A DNA stretch of 64,000 nt from Stereocaulon alpinum (GCA_018257865.1 JAEUBA010000041.1:1-64000), one strand, 5' to 3'; shown: positions 35,501-45,922, numbered from the stretch's first letter. Made by a program: numbers and translations. Notes: generated by a model not told the origin, from the letters alone.

Positions 35501-38500
35501 ACAGCTTGCAATGCATACCGAGGCATTGCGTACTGGTTTTATTCCCATTGCGAAACTTTCGGAACAATGCACCGACGATCTTGCCGCTCGTCTAACATAC
35601 CTACAGCTCATATACGAAAATCCACTGCTGGATTGGGAAGATGTGAAATCTTCCGAAGCTCTCTGGAAAGCCCATGCAACAGAGCGGGCTTATTCGATAG
35701 CTGAACGCCATCAGAAAAATCATTTCAAAGACCCGCCTTGGGCCGTCACGATCTTTGGAGGCGAAAACTGTCGTATCATGATGATCACTATCCATCATTC
35801 TATTCGCGATGATATCTCTCTATCTCTCATTACAGCAGATTTGCATCAGACCTATACAAAGCTCTGTGAAGACTCAAGTGGCTTGAATGGGCCAAACATC
35901 GGGTTTGAGTCCCATGTAGAGCAATGTGTTCAGCTACAAGATGCACTCCGAGTCACAATGCCAAGAAACGGCCAGATTGAACAAGATGAGAAGTATTGGG
36001 CAGAGATTCTTCAGCCATTTGCGGACACAAATGTTAGCAAAACATGGCCGGACTTGACGGGCAAAAGGAACCTCATAACCAACACAATACCAGGATTCCT
36101 ATCACACACGCGAGATCTCGGGACTCCCTATAGAGATCTCCAAGAGCGTGCGATAAGTATTGGAGCATCCTCCGTGGCGTCAGTCCTGCGAGTCGCATTC
36201 GGTTGCGTACTGCTCGAGTATCTCGAGAGTGACAGCGTTGTTTTTGCAGAGACTTGGTCCATCCGTGCAGGAAACCCGTCGCTAGCAGGAGTTGTTGGAC
36301 CTCTTCTCACGGTATTGCCTGTCCCTTTTCGTGCACAAGCAACAGCACGTGAAATTTTGACTGAGCAATTGAAGTTCCAGAAGGAAGCCAGGGTTCATCG
36401 CTCCATTCATCCACGGGTCATAAGGAAGCTCCTAGGTCAACCAGAGACCCAAGCGCTGTACCCTGCAGTGTTCAATTTTCTTCCTGACCTGATGGAGACT
36501 AATACTAGCGAGCGTAATGTTCCACCCCTGTGGACAAAACTTGACGACTTTCTTGGTCTCACTGTAGAGCACCCACTGGCAATCAACATTGCAGAAACGA
36601 CATATGGGTTCCTTCGACTGGAATTTTTAGCGAGCGAGCATGTTATGGATACCGAACACCTCGAATTGCTGGCCCAACAGGTCGAGTGTTTATTTGCTAC
36701 CATCCTTGAATTTCCTAACGTGGGACTCAATCAAATAGTGTCGAAACTTCCATGTGGCTTACTCTCCATGAGCTCCAGCAGTACCAGTGGCGCAGCGATT
36801 GGAGCTACGGAAGTAGATCCGACACACTGGATAGAGCATTACGCTGCTATACACCCCAAATGGCTTGCCGCTCAGGTGGTCGGCTACATCGATGAGGAAA
36901 GTGTGGCTTCTGAAAGCTGGAATTATGCAGAACTGTTTAGCGCCTACACTCGTGTGGCAGCCTTTATCAGTCGTCTTGGCTTTCACAAGCAGATGATAGC
37001 AGTATGTTTGGACCGCCGGCTGGAGGCTTTTGCGATAATCCTCGCTATATTCAAGTCGGGCAATACGTACTTACCCATCGATGAGGATTTGCCAGTTGAG
37101 CGTAAGTCTTTCTTACTCTATGACAGTGATGCTGCTATGCTGTTCACAATGAAGTCACTTGCGGACAATATTCCAAACATTCCGATAGCTTGCCGTGTTA
37201 TTCGAGTGGACGAAAACAGTCATGGACTTGAGGGAGGCCTTGTATTCCTCGCAGGTAGTCCGCTAGACACGGAGACCACAGTCTCTGTTGACGAAGAGTG
37301 CTCAGTGAACGGTACTTCGACTAGCAAACCCTCATTGTACAATGCTACAGACGATGCATATTTACTTTATACCTCTGGGTCAACTGGACTACCGAAGGGC
37401 GTACTTGTAGGTCGTGGGAATCTTTGTTCCTTCATAGAAGCAGCATCGGAATTTACCTGCGCTTTTGTTCACGGAATGGACGAGCTTGCGGGGAAAGGGA
37501 GATACCTAGGACTCGCAAGTCGAGCTTTCGACGTCCATCTTGTCGAGATGTTTCTTGCCTGGCGTAATGGTATGGCTGTCGTAACAGCCTCGAGAACAAT
37601 GCTGCTTGACAATCTTGAGCTAGCTCTTCGCAAGCTCGATATCTCGCACGCTTTTTTTGTACCGTCTTTGATAGATCATGCAGGATTGAACCCTAAGACT
37701 TTACCGAAGCTCCGATATATGAGCGTAGGTGGTGAAAAGATATCTCAAAAGGTCATTGATACTTGGGCTTCCAATACCAATGTTACCCTAGTAAATGCCT
37801 ACGGACCAACAGAGATGACAATAGGGTGCGCTTTCAAGGTTGTCACCCCAAGTACGAATCTCAGGAACGTCGGTCCACCGTTAGGGAACACTACTGCACA
37901 TGTACTTGTACCGAACACTGAGAGTCACACAATGCGAGGTGTATCAGGTGAGCTCTGTTTGACGGGTGATCTAGTGGCCAATGGCTATCGCAACCGGCCG
38001 GATGCCAAGGGATTCGTGGAAAACTTCAATGGCTCGAGGATGTATCGTACAGGCGATCGGGTACGAATGATGTGGGACGGCTCTTTGGAATTCCTTGGCC
38101 GTAGCGACGATCAGACCAAAATTAGAGGTCAGCGACTTGAACTTGGAGAAGTGTCTGAAGCCATACGTACGTCCAGCGCAGCATTATTGGAAGTAAAGAC
38201 TGTCGGCGTGGCGACCATAGTTGCCCAACATCCGTCTCTGATTAAAACCCAGCTTGTTTCTTTTATCGTCGCACCCCACTCTTGGGTTGGTCACAACCAT
38301 GGATCACCAGTCGCTGTTGTGAATGACAATCGCGGACTCGGTGAGAAAGTCCAAGACATCAAACTTCGTTGTCGAGATATTGTTCCCTCTTATATGGTAC
38401 CCGATCATATCATCTTCATCACAGCTCTGCCGATTTCCCTGACATCCGGCAAGGCGGATGGAAAAAAGCTGTTAGCTCTCTTTTCAGACATTCCTCTTCC

Positions 38501-41500
38501 CGACCTGATATCCCCTAGCTCCTCAGAGATGCTCGGGCGGCCAGAACCAGGTAGGAGAGAGACGACTGAGCCCGAAAAGCGTGTACGAGACGCCGTCCTA
38601 GAAACCCTGGCCATTGATAACGCAGACATGTCGCACAACGCAAACTTGTTCCGGCTTGGGCTCGACAGTCTTAGCGTAATTAGTCTTACCGTGAGACTGC
38701 AGAAAAGCGGGTTCAATTGCACCGTCACAAGCGTCTTGAGAAATCCAACACTAGAGGCTCTGGCTTTGTTACCACGTGAAGAGCACATCGATGGTGTAAA
38801 GGAACAAAGATCCGCAAACGTGAAGAACATGCTCTCAGATATGGAGATTAGGTTCCGGGAAACCCACTCCCATGGATTGAAAGACTCCTCTATGTTTGCT
38901 GTAAGGCCCTGCCTACCTTTACAGGAGAGTCTGGTGGCAGCTACCCTGAACAACAAGGATGATGCACTCTACGTAAACCATATCTACTTGAAGTTGTCTG
39001 CGGAACTCGACCATAGCAGATTCTACAAAGCTTGGGTCGGCGTGGTGGCGGATCATGATATCCTTAGGACTTGTTTTCAGGAATTTGATAACAGAATTGT
39101 CCAGATCGTTCTCAAGTACACTGATCCGCAGTCGCTGTCCTGGAACGAAACGTGTAACCTAGGTTTGGACGAAGATTTATCGACTGTCCGGCTTCGAGAG
39201 TTTGAGGTTGCCTCAGAGATAGCCTCCAACATGGCTTGTAAAGCGCCCATGAGGTGTCTCTTGCTGAGGTCGTCCCTCAAAGACCAGAGTACCATATTCG
39301 CAATATCCATACACCACGCTCTATATGATGGCGAGTCTCTCTCGATGATATTCGACGAAGTTTACGCCCGTTACCAGTCAGACGTACCACCGCAGTCTCG
39401 GACTCCATTGAGCGCTTTGATCCATTACATTTTCTCTCAAGATCGGCATCTATCCCGCAGTTACTGGAAGGAATACCTGGCTAGATGTAAGCCAACTACA
39501 ATTACGGGTAGTAAAGGTTCGCCCATCGATAAGCAGTCTTCCCCAAAAGCTTCGCTACTAACAGAGCGAACACTTGCAAATCGGCTGTCTGAATTGGAAC
39601 AGCTTTCTTACTCTATGGAAAGTACCCTTGCATCAATCATACAGGGAGTCTTTGGTTTAAGTCTGGCCCAATTGCTAAGGCAGAATGATGTGATATTCGG
39701 GACAGTACTATCAGGACGTTCTGTGCCGATCAAGGACCCACACACGATACTGGCACCCTGCATCACAACAATTCCCCAACGAGTCAATCTTCAGCGCAGT
39801 CACTTAAGCCTTCACGAGACCCTAATAGTTGCCCAGGAGGGTTTTTTAAAGTCTCTGGAGTACCAACACACGGCTTTGAGGGACATACACCGATGGATAG
39901 GTGCCGAAAAGCCCTTGTTCGACTGCTTGTTCTCGTTTATCCGCAAGAGGAAGGCGGGAGACTATTCCCATCTCTGGCACGAGCTTGAAAGCTCAATGCC
40001 GAATGACTTCCCTTTCTCTATTGAATTCGAAGCTGATCATGAAGCAGACCAAATGGTCGCACGTTGTGCCTTCACATGTGCTTTCGGTGATCTGGGCAAA
40101 GCAGATACCTTTCTAGAGAGCGTAGACCTGCTTCTTGGGGCTTTGGTGCGACAGGAAGATATCGGGCTTGCAGATCTGGATATTACGTGCAGCAATGGTG
40201 TGAATCTTGACTCGAAGCCACATGCTTCGGATGAGAGCCACTGGAGCCCTGAAGAGTCGGAGATGAAGGCACTAGTCGCCCAAATTTGCGGGATCAATCC
40301 CACAAATATCTTGAAGGGCGCATCATTCTTTAGTCTAGGAATTGACTCTATCACTGCGATTCGTTTTGCTCGCTGCCTGAGGCGATCCGGAATAGAGTGC
40401 TCTTCCGCAGACGTGATGCGGTACTCATGCATAGCTGCATTAGCTGACCATATCAGCGCCGTCAGGTCCCAAATTGATCACAGCATCAAGTGCCTAGACT
40501 CAGGGGAAGATGAAAGACTATCTACTTGGTCCCACAATGCTACAACATTTGGCTCCCGAGATGCCGTGACGGATGTTTTCATCTGCACCCCTCTACAGTC
40601 GTCAATGTTGACTCAAACTTTGGCTTCAAACGGAATTCTATATGTCCATCATCATGCAGTGCGGCTATCCAATGAAATTGATCTTGCCCAACTGAAAGAA
40701 TCTTGGGAGCATCTCGCGGCGCACACGGAGATTCTTCGGACCACTTTCCACTTTTCCCAGGCTGATGGCCTGTGGCTTGCTGCAGTGCACAGGCAAGGGA
40801 AAGTGGATTGGAATGAGCGTGACGCTGCTTTTTCGGCACCAAATACTTTTGAGCTTCTCCAAAGCTTTGCACTCCGTGAAGAAGCGGACTTCACAAGCTA
40901 CCCGTGGAAGTTGACGATATGGAAAGCTCCGAAAGACGTTGTGCTTGTTCTTTCGATGCATCACAGTCTCTACGACGGCGAATCTATCGACATCCTTTTC
41001 GATGACTTAGCAACGGCCTACCAAGCAATAAAACTACCTCCACGCCCTTCTTTTAGTAAAGCGGCTAGGGAAGTTGCTAAGAGCAATGCAGCTGCAGAAG
41101 CTTTCTGGACACGAAGCCTCTCTGGTTATGAAGGCAGTGCGTCGCCCAGATTGCCAGTTGGTGGCGAGAAAAGTGTAGTAGAAGCCATATTTATGCTCAA
41201 GATGAATGTCGATTCAGTCCTTACTGCCTGTAGAGATCTGGGTGTAACGCTACAGACTGTGGCACTGCTAGCGGTCGGAAAAAGTCTTGCTTCTGCTTCT
41301 GGACGCCGAGATATCGTATTCGGACACGTGGTCGGGGGTCGATCTCTAGCATTGCCAGGGGCCGACGAAGTTGTGGGACCTCTTTTCAATACCGTTCCAT
41401 TTCGATTTATCATTGATAAGGCATACATCACAAACAGGCAGGCTGCCAGTGAAATACAACGTTTCACAGGCGACTCTCAGGGGTATCAACATTCTTCGCT

Positions 41501-43577
41501 AGGCAACATCCAGCAAGTGTGGCGCAAGAGAGTTGTCAACGAGAACGCATCACTTTTCGAGGCCCTCTTCGTCTTCCAAAACAGAGTCGGGTCTCAAAAA
41601 GCGTCAAGCAGTCTTTGGACGCCCCTTGGAATATCAGGAGCTGTTGCCAATACGGAGTACCCGATAAACATTGAATTCGAGCAGACCGAACAAGCAATTA
41701 CCCTGCGAGTGGCATCACATGGGGGACTGATCTATAATGAGCACGCGTCGGCTTGGCTGATAGAGGTTGAAAGAGTTCTTCAAGACATCCTTGAGCATCC
41801 ATCTCGGAGTGCCATTGCCTTCCCAGACTCCTTACAAAGGCTTCCCCTTAAGTTACCAAGAAGGCCAAAGGAATCACATCAGTATGGCGACATTGACTCA
41901 GGGCCTGACTTAGACTGCATTCACAAGACACTCTCAGAAATGTCTGGAATTCCCTTAGAACGCATAGCACTCAGTACCAGCATCTTCTCCATAGGCCTTG
42001 ACTCCATCTCCGCGATCAAGGTTGCAGCTGCATGCAGAAGTAAAGGGTATAATGTTAGCGTTGCAGACGTGCTCCAAGGTCAGAATCTAGGAGACATCTG
42101 TCGACTGCTTCGTGCGAAGAAGATCGTGCGAAAGGGCCAATTCGAAACTCAAAGCTCCATGATGAGCGCCGATTCACGATCGAAAGCTATTTCCTTAGTC
42201 AATGCGCACAACGAAGATGTTGAGGATGTGCTACCTTGTCTAGCGGGACAAGTCTATCACCTTGCGAGCTGGCTGGAATCTGGTCGAACATTGTGTCAGC
42301 CCATATGGGCCTATTCCTGTCGGGAAAGGTTGAACGCTGAAATGCTGTTGTCTGCTTGGCGAGCGCTGAGAGAGCGCCATGGTATCCTGCGGACGAAATT
42401 TGTCGCTATCGGACCGAAACAGATAATTCAGGTGGTACTCAAACCTTCAGCGATAGATGATAGCTCGTTCCAATGCCTCCATGCTCCGGGTACACTAGCG
42501 GACACAGCGCTGGATACACATAAGCGAGAAGCGAGAGAGCCGTTCGACCTCTTCACAGTACCATGTCGGCTGTATTTGATTCGTGGAGCTGATCAAGATT
42601 GTATGCTTATGAAACTACATCATGCAACGTACGACGCATGGACTATTCCAACCCTCATCGCAGACTTGACGGCCTTGTATCGAAAGACCAATCTTCCACC
42701 TGTGCCAAGTTTTAAGCCATTCATCAAAAATACCCTTCAGTCACTGCAAGCAGAGCAACAAAAGGATTACTGGACCAGATCCCTCAAAACCCCTCAGCCA
42801 ACATTCCTCAAACCTTCCCTCGCCCACGCCGTAGCCCACTCAGCCACCAAGCCGCAGCCAACCTTCATCACCCTCAAAGACGCCATCCCAAACTTAAAGC
42901 GCCTAATAACCACACTCCAAGCCTCAGAAACATCTCTCCCAACTCTCCTCCTCCTAGCCTTCGCCCGCACTCTAGCCCGCCACACATCCATCCTCAACCC
43001 CATCTTCGGCCTCTACCAAACAGGCCGCTCCGCTTCTTTCGAGGGAATCAACAAGCTCTGCGCTCCCTGCTTAAACGTCACGCCTCTTTGCGTCCTGGAA
43101 GCGCTCTCGAATGATCCACGTGCGGCTGCTCAAGCTCTCCAGTCAGATCTAGCGGCTAGGGTGCTTTTTGAACAGAGCTACCTCCATGATATTCTGGAGT
43201 GGGTTGGATCACCTCATGAACCACTTTTCAACACGTATGTCAATATACTATGGCATGAAGGAGCGGACGCTCCATCAAAAGGCGAGAGTGATGACCTTTT
43301 GGTGCCATGGCAGCTAGGAGGCTGGGAAGATTTAGCGCCTACGGAGCCTATGCCTGGGAAGACGGCTGTGGATGGGTTGGATGTGGGGATCATTGCGGAG
43401 GAGAATTTGTATTTGGATGTGGTGAGGAGGGGAGATGGGAATGCTGTGGATTTTGTGATTAGGTGCAATGGTGGGCTGATGGAAGGGGAGGAGGTAAGGA
43501 GGTTTGCTGGGGAGGTGGTGGAAGAGGTTTGGAAGATTGTGGAGATGATTGGAGGTGGTAGTGCGGGCCAAATGTAG
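32529..43577 (+). CDS. sidC: Ferrichrome-type siderophore nonribosomal peptide synthetase (3682 aa, intronless)
   Basis: Order read from motifs: amino-terminal C-like remnant (about 60-270); A1 (about 310-810: LIWTSGTTGEPKG at 458, NTYGPAETTV, YMTGDVV, GRRDDLIKVQG, TPSAKVDR); T1 (Ser877); C1 (HHSIRDD at 1089); A2 (about 1430-1980: LLYTSGSTGLPKG, NAYGPTEMTI, YRTGDRV, TSGKADGKK); T2 (Ser2047); C2 (HHALYDG at 2262); T3 (Ser2607); C3 (HHSLYDG at 2811); T4 (Ser3159); C4 (HHATYDA at 3364). The terminal T-C-T-C is the hallmark of ferrichrome synthetases, which iterate to build a cyclic hexapeptide from hydroxyornithine and small amino acids. Two A domains are fewer than the three common in SidC, Sib1 and Fer3. 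The sidA neighbour supports the assignment. The exact product (ferrichrome, ferricrocin, malonichrome or other) cannot be read off. Confidence 0.93.
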   Translation: MASRPVSPYDNCSPHKSIPHDTTSLTASQEVMSDSDSDPSGDLSLTPFPPLTGLRTRVILGGRESTVVDSQLTLDQLTNTTTSVGASPIAALQAAWAVVLSAYSGAKDKVAFGTVFSISADGKIDESSNDALYKYAVPSCVCLRKSQTLEDPTNASVLRQITKSNKRAVQCYGSSMKTQRGLQHQSATVLALTNGTPPEDHHGASKNGFHPTGGPDFAVRLEIWPSSAGSLKLKASFTNSFLNQPSARLMLTQMDSVLAYIIANTQHSIVSGFHAMPSSLLSILEETRESPAAACTKPPLLHSQFEDMAKSSPEHVALIFIEDLNKSQSDLNITWTYRKLNEKADYFAMYLNDHFGSLTDKIVPICMKRCPHLYIAVLGILKAGGAWCPIDPSFPACRRHDLVARTDAAMLILAEPADTHGLDGIPRGVIAIDITRLAYATNERNERSSPTPSNLAYLIWTSGTTGEPKGVPIHHAAAVTSMRALQRCIPTDVKGDIVRCLQFSQFTFDVFVQDLFYTWGVGGTIISSNRELVLGSFAELANETKATHAHLTPAFAASLLREKCPTLEVITMIGEKLPQNVADDWSRDMRAFNTYGPAETTVVSTFRQFGTPGDEIPSSNIGFPLPSVSTFVFRNGHLLMKNGVGELALGGPQLCTGYWKDPARSSGRFVWNEKLSRNIYMTGDVVRQLHDGSLDFVGRRDDLIKVQGIRIELSEIAFCLRSCHPLVEQIEIQYFNRQDRPSNVIVAFLAAPHVGLSHENVCLFGEDAVEICHSALLEARRSLPSYMIPSVFLVVKGIPRTPSAKVDRIALKDLYGSMDIAIWERKLASAGSDSGATATWVWTSQELAILECINHVTGTSQESVSRASNLPSIGIDSIGATRLVALLITKGIYVSIAAVIGCHNVDDLMRISIRSPTLPEAERFDLEAFHEQWYGKVKTEMPGRGVFIVPTLPLQESLISESMQNVQAYWSSHTFSLNAHVDMIRWREAWQQLAMHTEALRTGFIPIAKLSEQCTDDLAARLTYLQLIYENPLLDWEDVKSSEALWKAHATERAYSIAERHQKNHFKDPPWAVTIFGGENCRIMMITIHHSIRDDISLSLITADLHQTYTKLCEDSSGLNGPNIGFESHVEQCVQLQDALRVTMPRNGQIEQDEKYWAEILQPFADTNVSKTWPDLTGKRNLITNTIPGFLSHTRDLGTPYRDLQERAISIGASSVASVLRVAFGCVLLEYLESDSVVFAETWSIRAGNPSLAGVVGPLLTVLPVPFRAQATAREILTEQLKFQKEARVHRSIHPRVIRKLLGQPETQALYPAVFNFLPDLMETNTSERNVPPLWTKLDDFLGLTVEHPLAINIAETTYGFLRLEFLASEHVMDTEHLELLAQQVECLFATILEFPNVGLNQIVSKLPCGLLSMSSSSTSGAAIGATEVDPTHWIEHYAAIHPKWLAAQVVGYIDEESVASESWNYAELFSAYTRVAAFISRLGFHKQMIAVCLDRRLEAFAIILAIFKSGNTYLPIDEDLPVERKSFLLYDSDAAMLFTMKSLADNIPNIPIACRVIRVDENSHGLEGGLVFLAGSPLDTETTVSVDEECSVNGTSTSKPSLYNATDDAYLLYTSGSTGLPKGVLVGRGNLCSFIEAASEFTCAFVHGMDELAGKGRYLGLASRAFDVHLVEMFLAWRNGMAVVTASRTMLLDNLELALRKLDISHAFFVPSLIDHAGLNPKTLPKLRYMSVGGEKISQKVIDTWASNTNVTLVNAYGPTEMTIGCAFKVVTPSTNLRNVGPPLGNTTAHVLVPNTESHTMRGVSGELCLTGDLVANGYRNRPDAKGFVENFNGSRMYRTGDRVRMMWDGSLEFLGRSDDQTKIRGQRLELGEVSEAIRTSSAALLEVKTVGVATIVAQHPSLIKTQLVSFIVAPHSWVGHNHGSPVAVVNDNRGLGEKVQDIKLRCRDIVPSYMVPDHIIFITALPISLTSGKADGKKLLALFSDIPLPDLISPSSSEMLGRPEPGRRETTEPEKRVRDAVLETLAIDNADMSHNANLFRLGLDSLSVISLTVRLQKSGFNCTVTSVLRNPTLEALALLPREEHIDGVKEQRSANVKNMLSDMEIRFRETHSHGLKDSSMFAVRPCLPLQESLVAATLNNKDDALYVNHIYLKLSAELDHSRFYKAWVGVVADHDILRTCFQEFDNRIVQIVLKYTDPQSLSWNETCNLGLDEDLSTVRLREFEVASEIASNMACKAPMRCLLLRSSLKDQSTIFAISIHHALYDGESLSMIFDEVYARYQSDVPPQSRTPLSALIHYIFSQDRHLSRSYWKEYLARCKPTTITGSKGSPIDKQSSPKASLLTERTLANRLSELEQLSYSMESTLASIIQGVFGLSLAQLLRQNDVIFGTVLSGRSVPIKDPHTILAPCITTIPQRVNLQRSHLSLHETLIVAQEGFLKSLEYQHTALRDIHRWIGAEKPLFDCLFSFIRKRKAGDYSHLWHELESSMPNDFPFSIEFEADHEADQMVARCAFTCAFGDLGKADTFLESVDLLLGALVRQEDIGLADLDITCSNGVNLDSKPHASDESHWSPEESEMKALVAQICGINPTNILKGASFFSLGIDSITAIRFARCLRRSGIECSSADVMRYSCIAALADHISAVRSQIDHSIKCLDSGEDERLSTWSHNATTFGSRDAVTDVFICTPLQSSMLTQTLASNGILYVHHHAVRLSNEIDLAQLKESWEHLAAHTEILRTTFHFSQADGLWLAAVHRQGKVDWNERDAAFSAPNTFELLQSFALREEADFTSYPWKLTIWKAPKDVVLVLSMHHSLYDGESIDILFDDLATAYQAIKLPPRPSFSKAAREVAKSNAAAEAFWTRSLSGYEGSASPRLPVGGEKSVVEAIFMLKMNVDSVLTACRDLGVTLQTVALLAVGKSLASASGRRDIVFGHVVGGRSLALPGADEVVGPLFNTVPFRFIIDKAYITNRQAASEIQRFTGDSQGYQHSSLGNIQQVWRKRVVNENASLFEALFVFQNRVGSQKASSSLWTPLGISGAVANTEYPINIEFEQTEQAITLRVASHGGLIYNEHASAWLIEVERVLQDILEHPSRSAIAFPDSLQRLPLKLPRRPKESHQYGDIDSGPDLDCIHKTLSEMSGIPLERIALSTSIFSIGLDSISAIKVAAACRSKGYNVSVADVLQGQNLGDICRLLRAKKIVRKGQFETQSSMMSADSRSKAISLVNAHNEDVEDVLPCLAGQVYHLASWLESGRTLCQPIWAYSCRERLNAEMLLSAWRALRERHGILRTKFVAIGPKQIIQVVLKPSAIDDSSFQCLHAPGTLADTALDTHKREAREPFDLFTVPCRLYLIRGADQDCMLMKLHHATYDAWTIPTLIADLTALYRKTNLPPVPSFKPFIKNTLQSLQAEQQKDYWTRSLKTPQPTFLKPSLAHAVAHSATKPQPTFITLKDAIPNLKRLITTLQASETSLPTLLLLAFARTLARHTSILNPIFGLYQTGRSASFEGINKLCAPCLNVTPLCVLEALSNDPRAAAQALQSDLAARVLFEQSYLHDILEWVGSPHEPLFNTYVNILWHEGADAPSKGESDDLLVPWQLGGWEDLAPTEPMPGKTAVDGLDVGIIAEENLYLDVVRRGDGNAVDFVIRCNGGLMEGEEVRRFAGEVVEEVWKIVEMIGGGSAGQM

Positions 43578-44682
43578 TTGTTGAGGGTAGTTGGGTGAGA
43601 TGGAAACAAATTGTGCTCTGATTTTAGATCGTGTATGTTGATGGACGGATATCGCTTGGAAAGGAGAGATAGGCTGAGTTGCGTGCGGTGCATTATTCAG
43701 CGTTTGAGTCTTGAGACGTGGAATTGGTGGTAGCGAAAGACGACTTTTCAACAAAGCCGTCTCAGTGGAGATTTTGGGATTCACTTTTTCCCCGACTTAT
43801 TCGTTGTGGGGGCGTTCTTTAGCTGTTATTCGGATCGTATCAAATCTCTCCTCATATCAAACCATTCAATAAACCATATATGTTGTGCCATTCGTATATG
43901 TTGCTTTTATCAACCAGCACCCACCCTCCAGAGGTCAGGTGAAAGTGCAAGATCAATCGTACCACCGGAGATGGGACACCAGGAAAATGGATGCCATGCA
44001 AAATAATCAGAGAACTACTCGGAGTCGTGGATGTAATGCGGTCAATACTCGGGCGGTATCTAACCCGTGAAGAGTCGAAAGCAGCCGATCTACTTTGACA
44101 AAACATGGACAGTGGGCATCTACCTTTTGGAGGCCAGCTCTCGTCCATGACGTGCAATAGATCACGATGCTCATTGTTAACGCACACCTTAGAGACTCTT
44201 GATTTCCTAGACAATGCTTTTAGTGGGCTTGGGCATTTTTCAAGAAACGGAGTTGAGAATGTCGGTCTTCTGGACTTATGGTCTCCGTGTGTAGACCAGC
44301 ATCAACGGAAAGATAGGAACAGTGGTGAAACACGACTTCTTCATTGTGTCGTAGATATCATATACCTTAGTGCGTGCACAGTCCCAAACTTCCCATTGCA
44401 ATAGAAACAGAGATTGTAGATGTTGACAACAAATTTCGTTAGGTGCTTTGTTTTGAAGTGAGCGTATCGTCGTCTATCAATCCTTCATGTTATGTAAGAG
44501 CAATGGGAAGATTGTCTGTACCATGATCTCTGCGTTACATACAGGACAGGCTTGATCAAAGACACTGTTCATATGTTGCTCGGCACACCTTCCCCACCAG
44601 CAGCGGTGCATATGTCTTGGCGCCTATTCAAGCAGTTCCCAAGTTCCATAAATTATAATCTTCCCCCCTTCATCCCCACCTC
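43578..44682. other. Intergenic stretch downstream of the siderophore NRPS
   Basis: This 1.1 kb has no recognisable gene. Overlapping frames of 60-159 codons on both strands show no domain, and those before 43,790 are shadows of the G-rich NRPS 3' end. Confidence 0.5.
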
Positions 44683-45922
44683 ATGACGCTCCAATCCCCC
44701 CCTCTCCGCATCTCCCTCCTCATCCGCCAGCTCCGCCCCCACCTGCACCCTCCCCCCCGCCGCGCCTTCACAACCTCTCACCCCTACCTCTCCTCCACAC
44801 CCACCACCAGCATCACCCCCCCCCTCCCCACAATACCAACATGTCCCCCTTCCCACTGCAATTGTGCCTCCACACCCCCCGATCTCGCCATCGATCGCGA
44901 GGGCCAACTGAACGGCACAATGCCACCTTACGTACACCACGTCGTTATACACACCGGCAGGGACGATTGGAGTAGTAGGATTGAGGACGAGCCTGCTACT
45001 TTGGGTGCGGGAATTGGTGGGGGCAATTTTGCGAGGGCGTTGAAGGGGTTGGTGGGGAGGGGGGGAAGGTTTCATGATGTAGGTATGTCCTAGGGGGGAA
45101 AGCGCAAGGGGAGTGGGATTGATACTGATATAGTGACGCTGCGTATAGCCTGCACGGCCTGTTTTGATTACGAATAGTAGCATTCCGCGCAATGCTTTGA
45201 GTGGTGAGACATCAGAACCGAAAGCGAACTTTCAAGCTGTACACGTGTACCCGCAGAACAACTTTGTGCCCCAGATACCGGATACACCGGAGGGCTATGA
45301 GATGTTCGTGAGGACATTCCTTGAGTCTTCCGCAGAGGAAACTCCGATGGTTGAAGAGAAGAAGGCGATGAAGCGGGAAGATGGTTCCGATGAGACAGGA
45401 GTTCCAGTCCCCGAACAGTCAAAGAAGATGGATATGGAGTGTCACCATATATCGTATCCGTCCATCTTCATCTGTGGTCATAACTCGCGGGATACGAGGT
45501 GCGGCGTCCTGGGACCTTTATTGCTGAAAGAGTTCAAGAGGCGCCTCGCCAAAGAAAAAAGGTCGAGAAATACACAGAAAGGCCAATGGAATTTCACACC
45601 CAATGAAGGGGGGCTGAGCAAGAAGGCAAGAGACCCCTACGCTGTTCTTGCGTTGGTAAGCCATATTGGTGGTCATAAATTTGCGGGGAACGTGGTGATT
45701 TACTTTCCCGAGAAGTGGAAGTCAAGAGGGAAGCAAGAAGTCAACCCTTTGGCAGGAAAGGGTATCTGGTACGGCAGAGTCGAGCCGAAGCATGTTTGGG
45801 GCATAATGGAGGAGACGATTAAAGGTGGGAGGATCATCGAGGAGTTGCTGCGAGGAATCCAATCACCCCAGGACAGGGTCGCTGTTCTGGATTCAGAACT
45901 TGGCAGATTGGAAGATGAATAG
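44683..45922 (+). CDS. AIM32: Aim32-type thioredoxin-like [2Fe-2S] protein, mitochondrial (389 aa, two exons)
   Basis: The exons are 44,683-45,078 and 45,149-45,922, with a 70-nt intron (GTAGGT...TATAG); the junction gives HDPARPVLITNSS and a total of 390 codons. The amino terminus is Arg/Ser-rich with a presequence-like RRAFTTS. The carboxyl half contains CGHNSRDTRC (C-x8-C) and HIGGH (H-x3-H). In this family (Apd1 and Aim32) those residues coordinate a bis-histidinyl [2Fe-2S] cluster. A later segment, NVVIYFPEKW, is the conserved strand of the sucrase/ferredoxin-like domain. Aim32 acts in mitochondria and has been linked to redox quality control of imported proteins. A Lys/Glu-rich insert near residue 200 looks lineage-specific. 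It converges on the Cyc2-like gene with only 92 bp between the stops. Confidence 0.88.

Noticed and set aside
29110..43577. Possible larger secondary-metabolite cluster with transporter and acyl-transferase
   Set aside because: No transporter, acyl-transferase or esterase of siderophore type is adjacent; flanking genes are an ankyrin protein and housekeeping Aim32.
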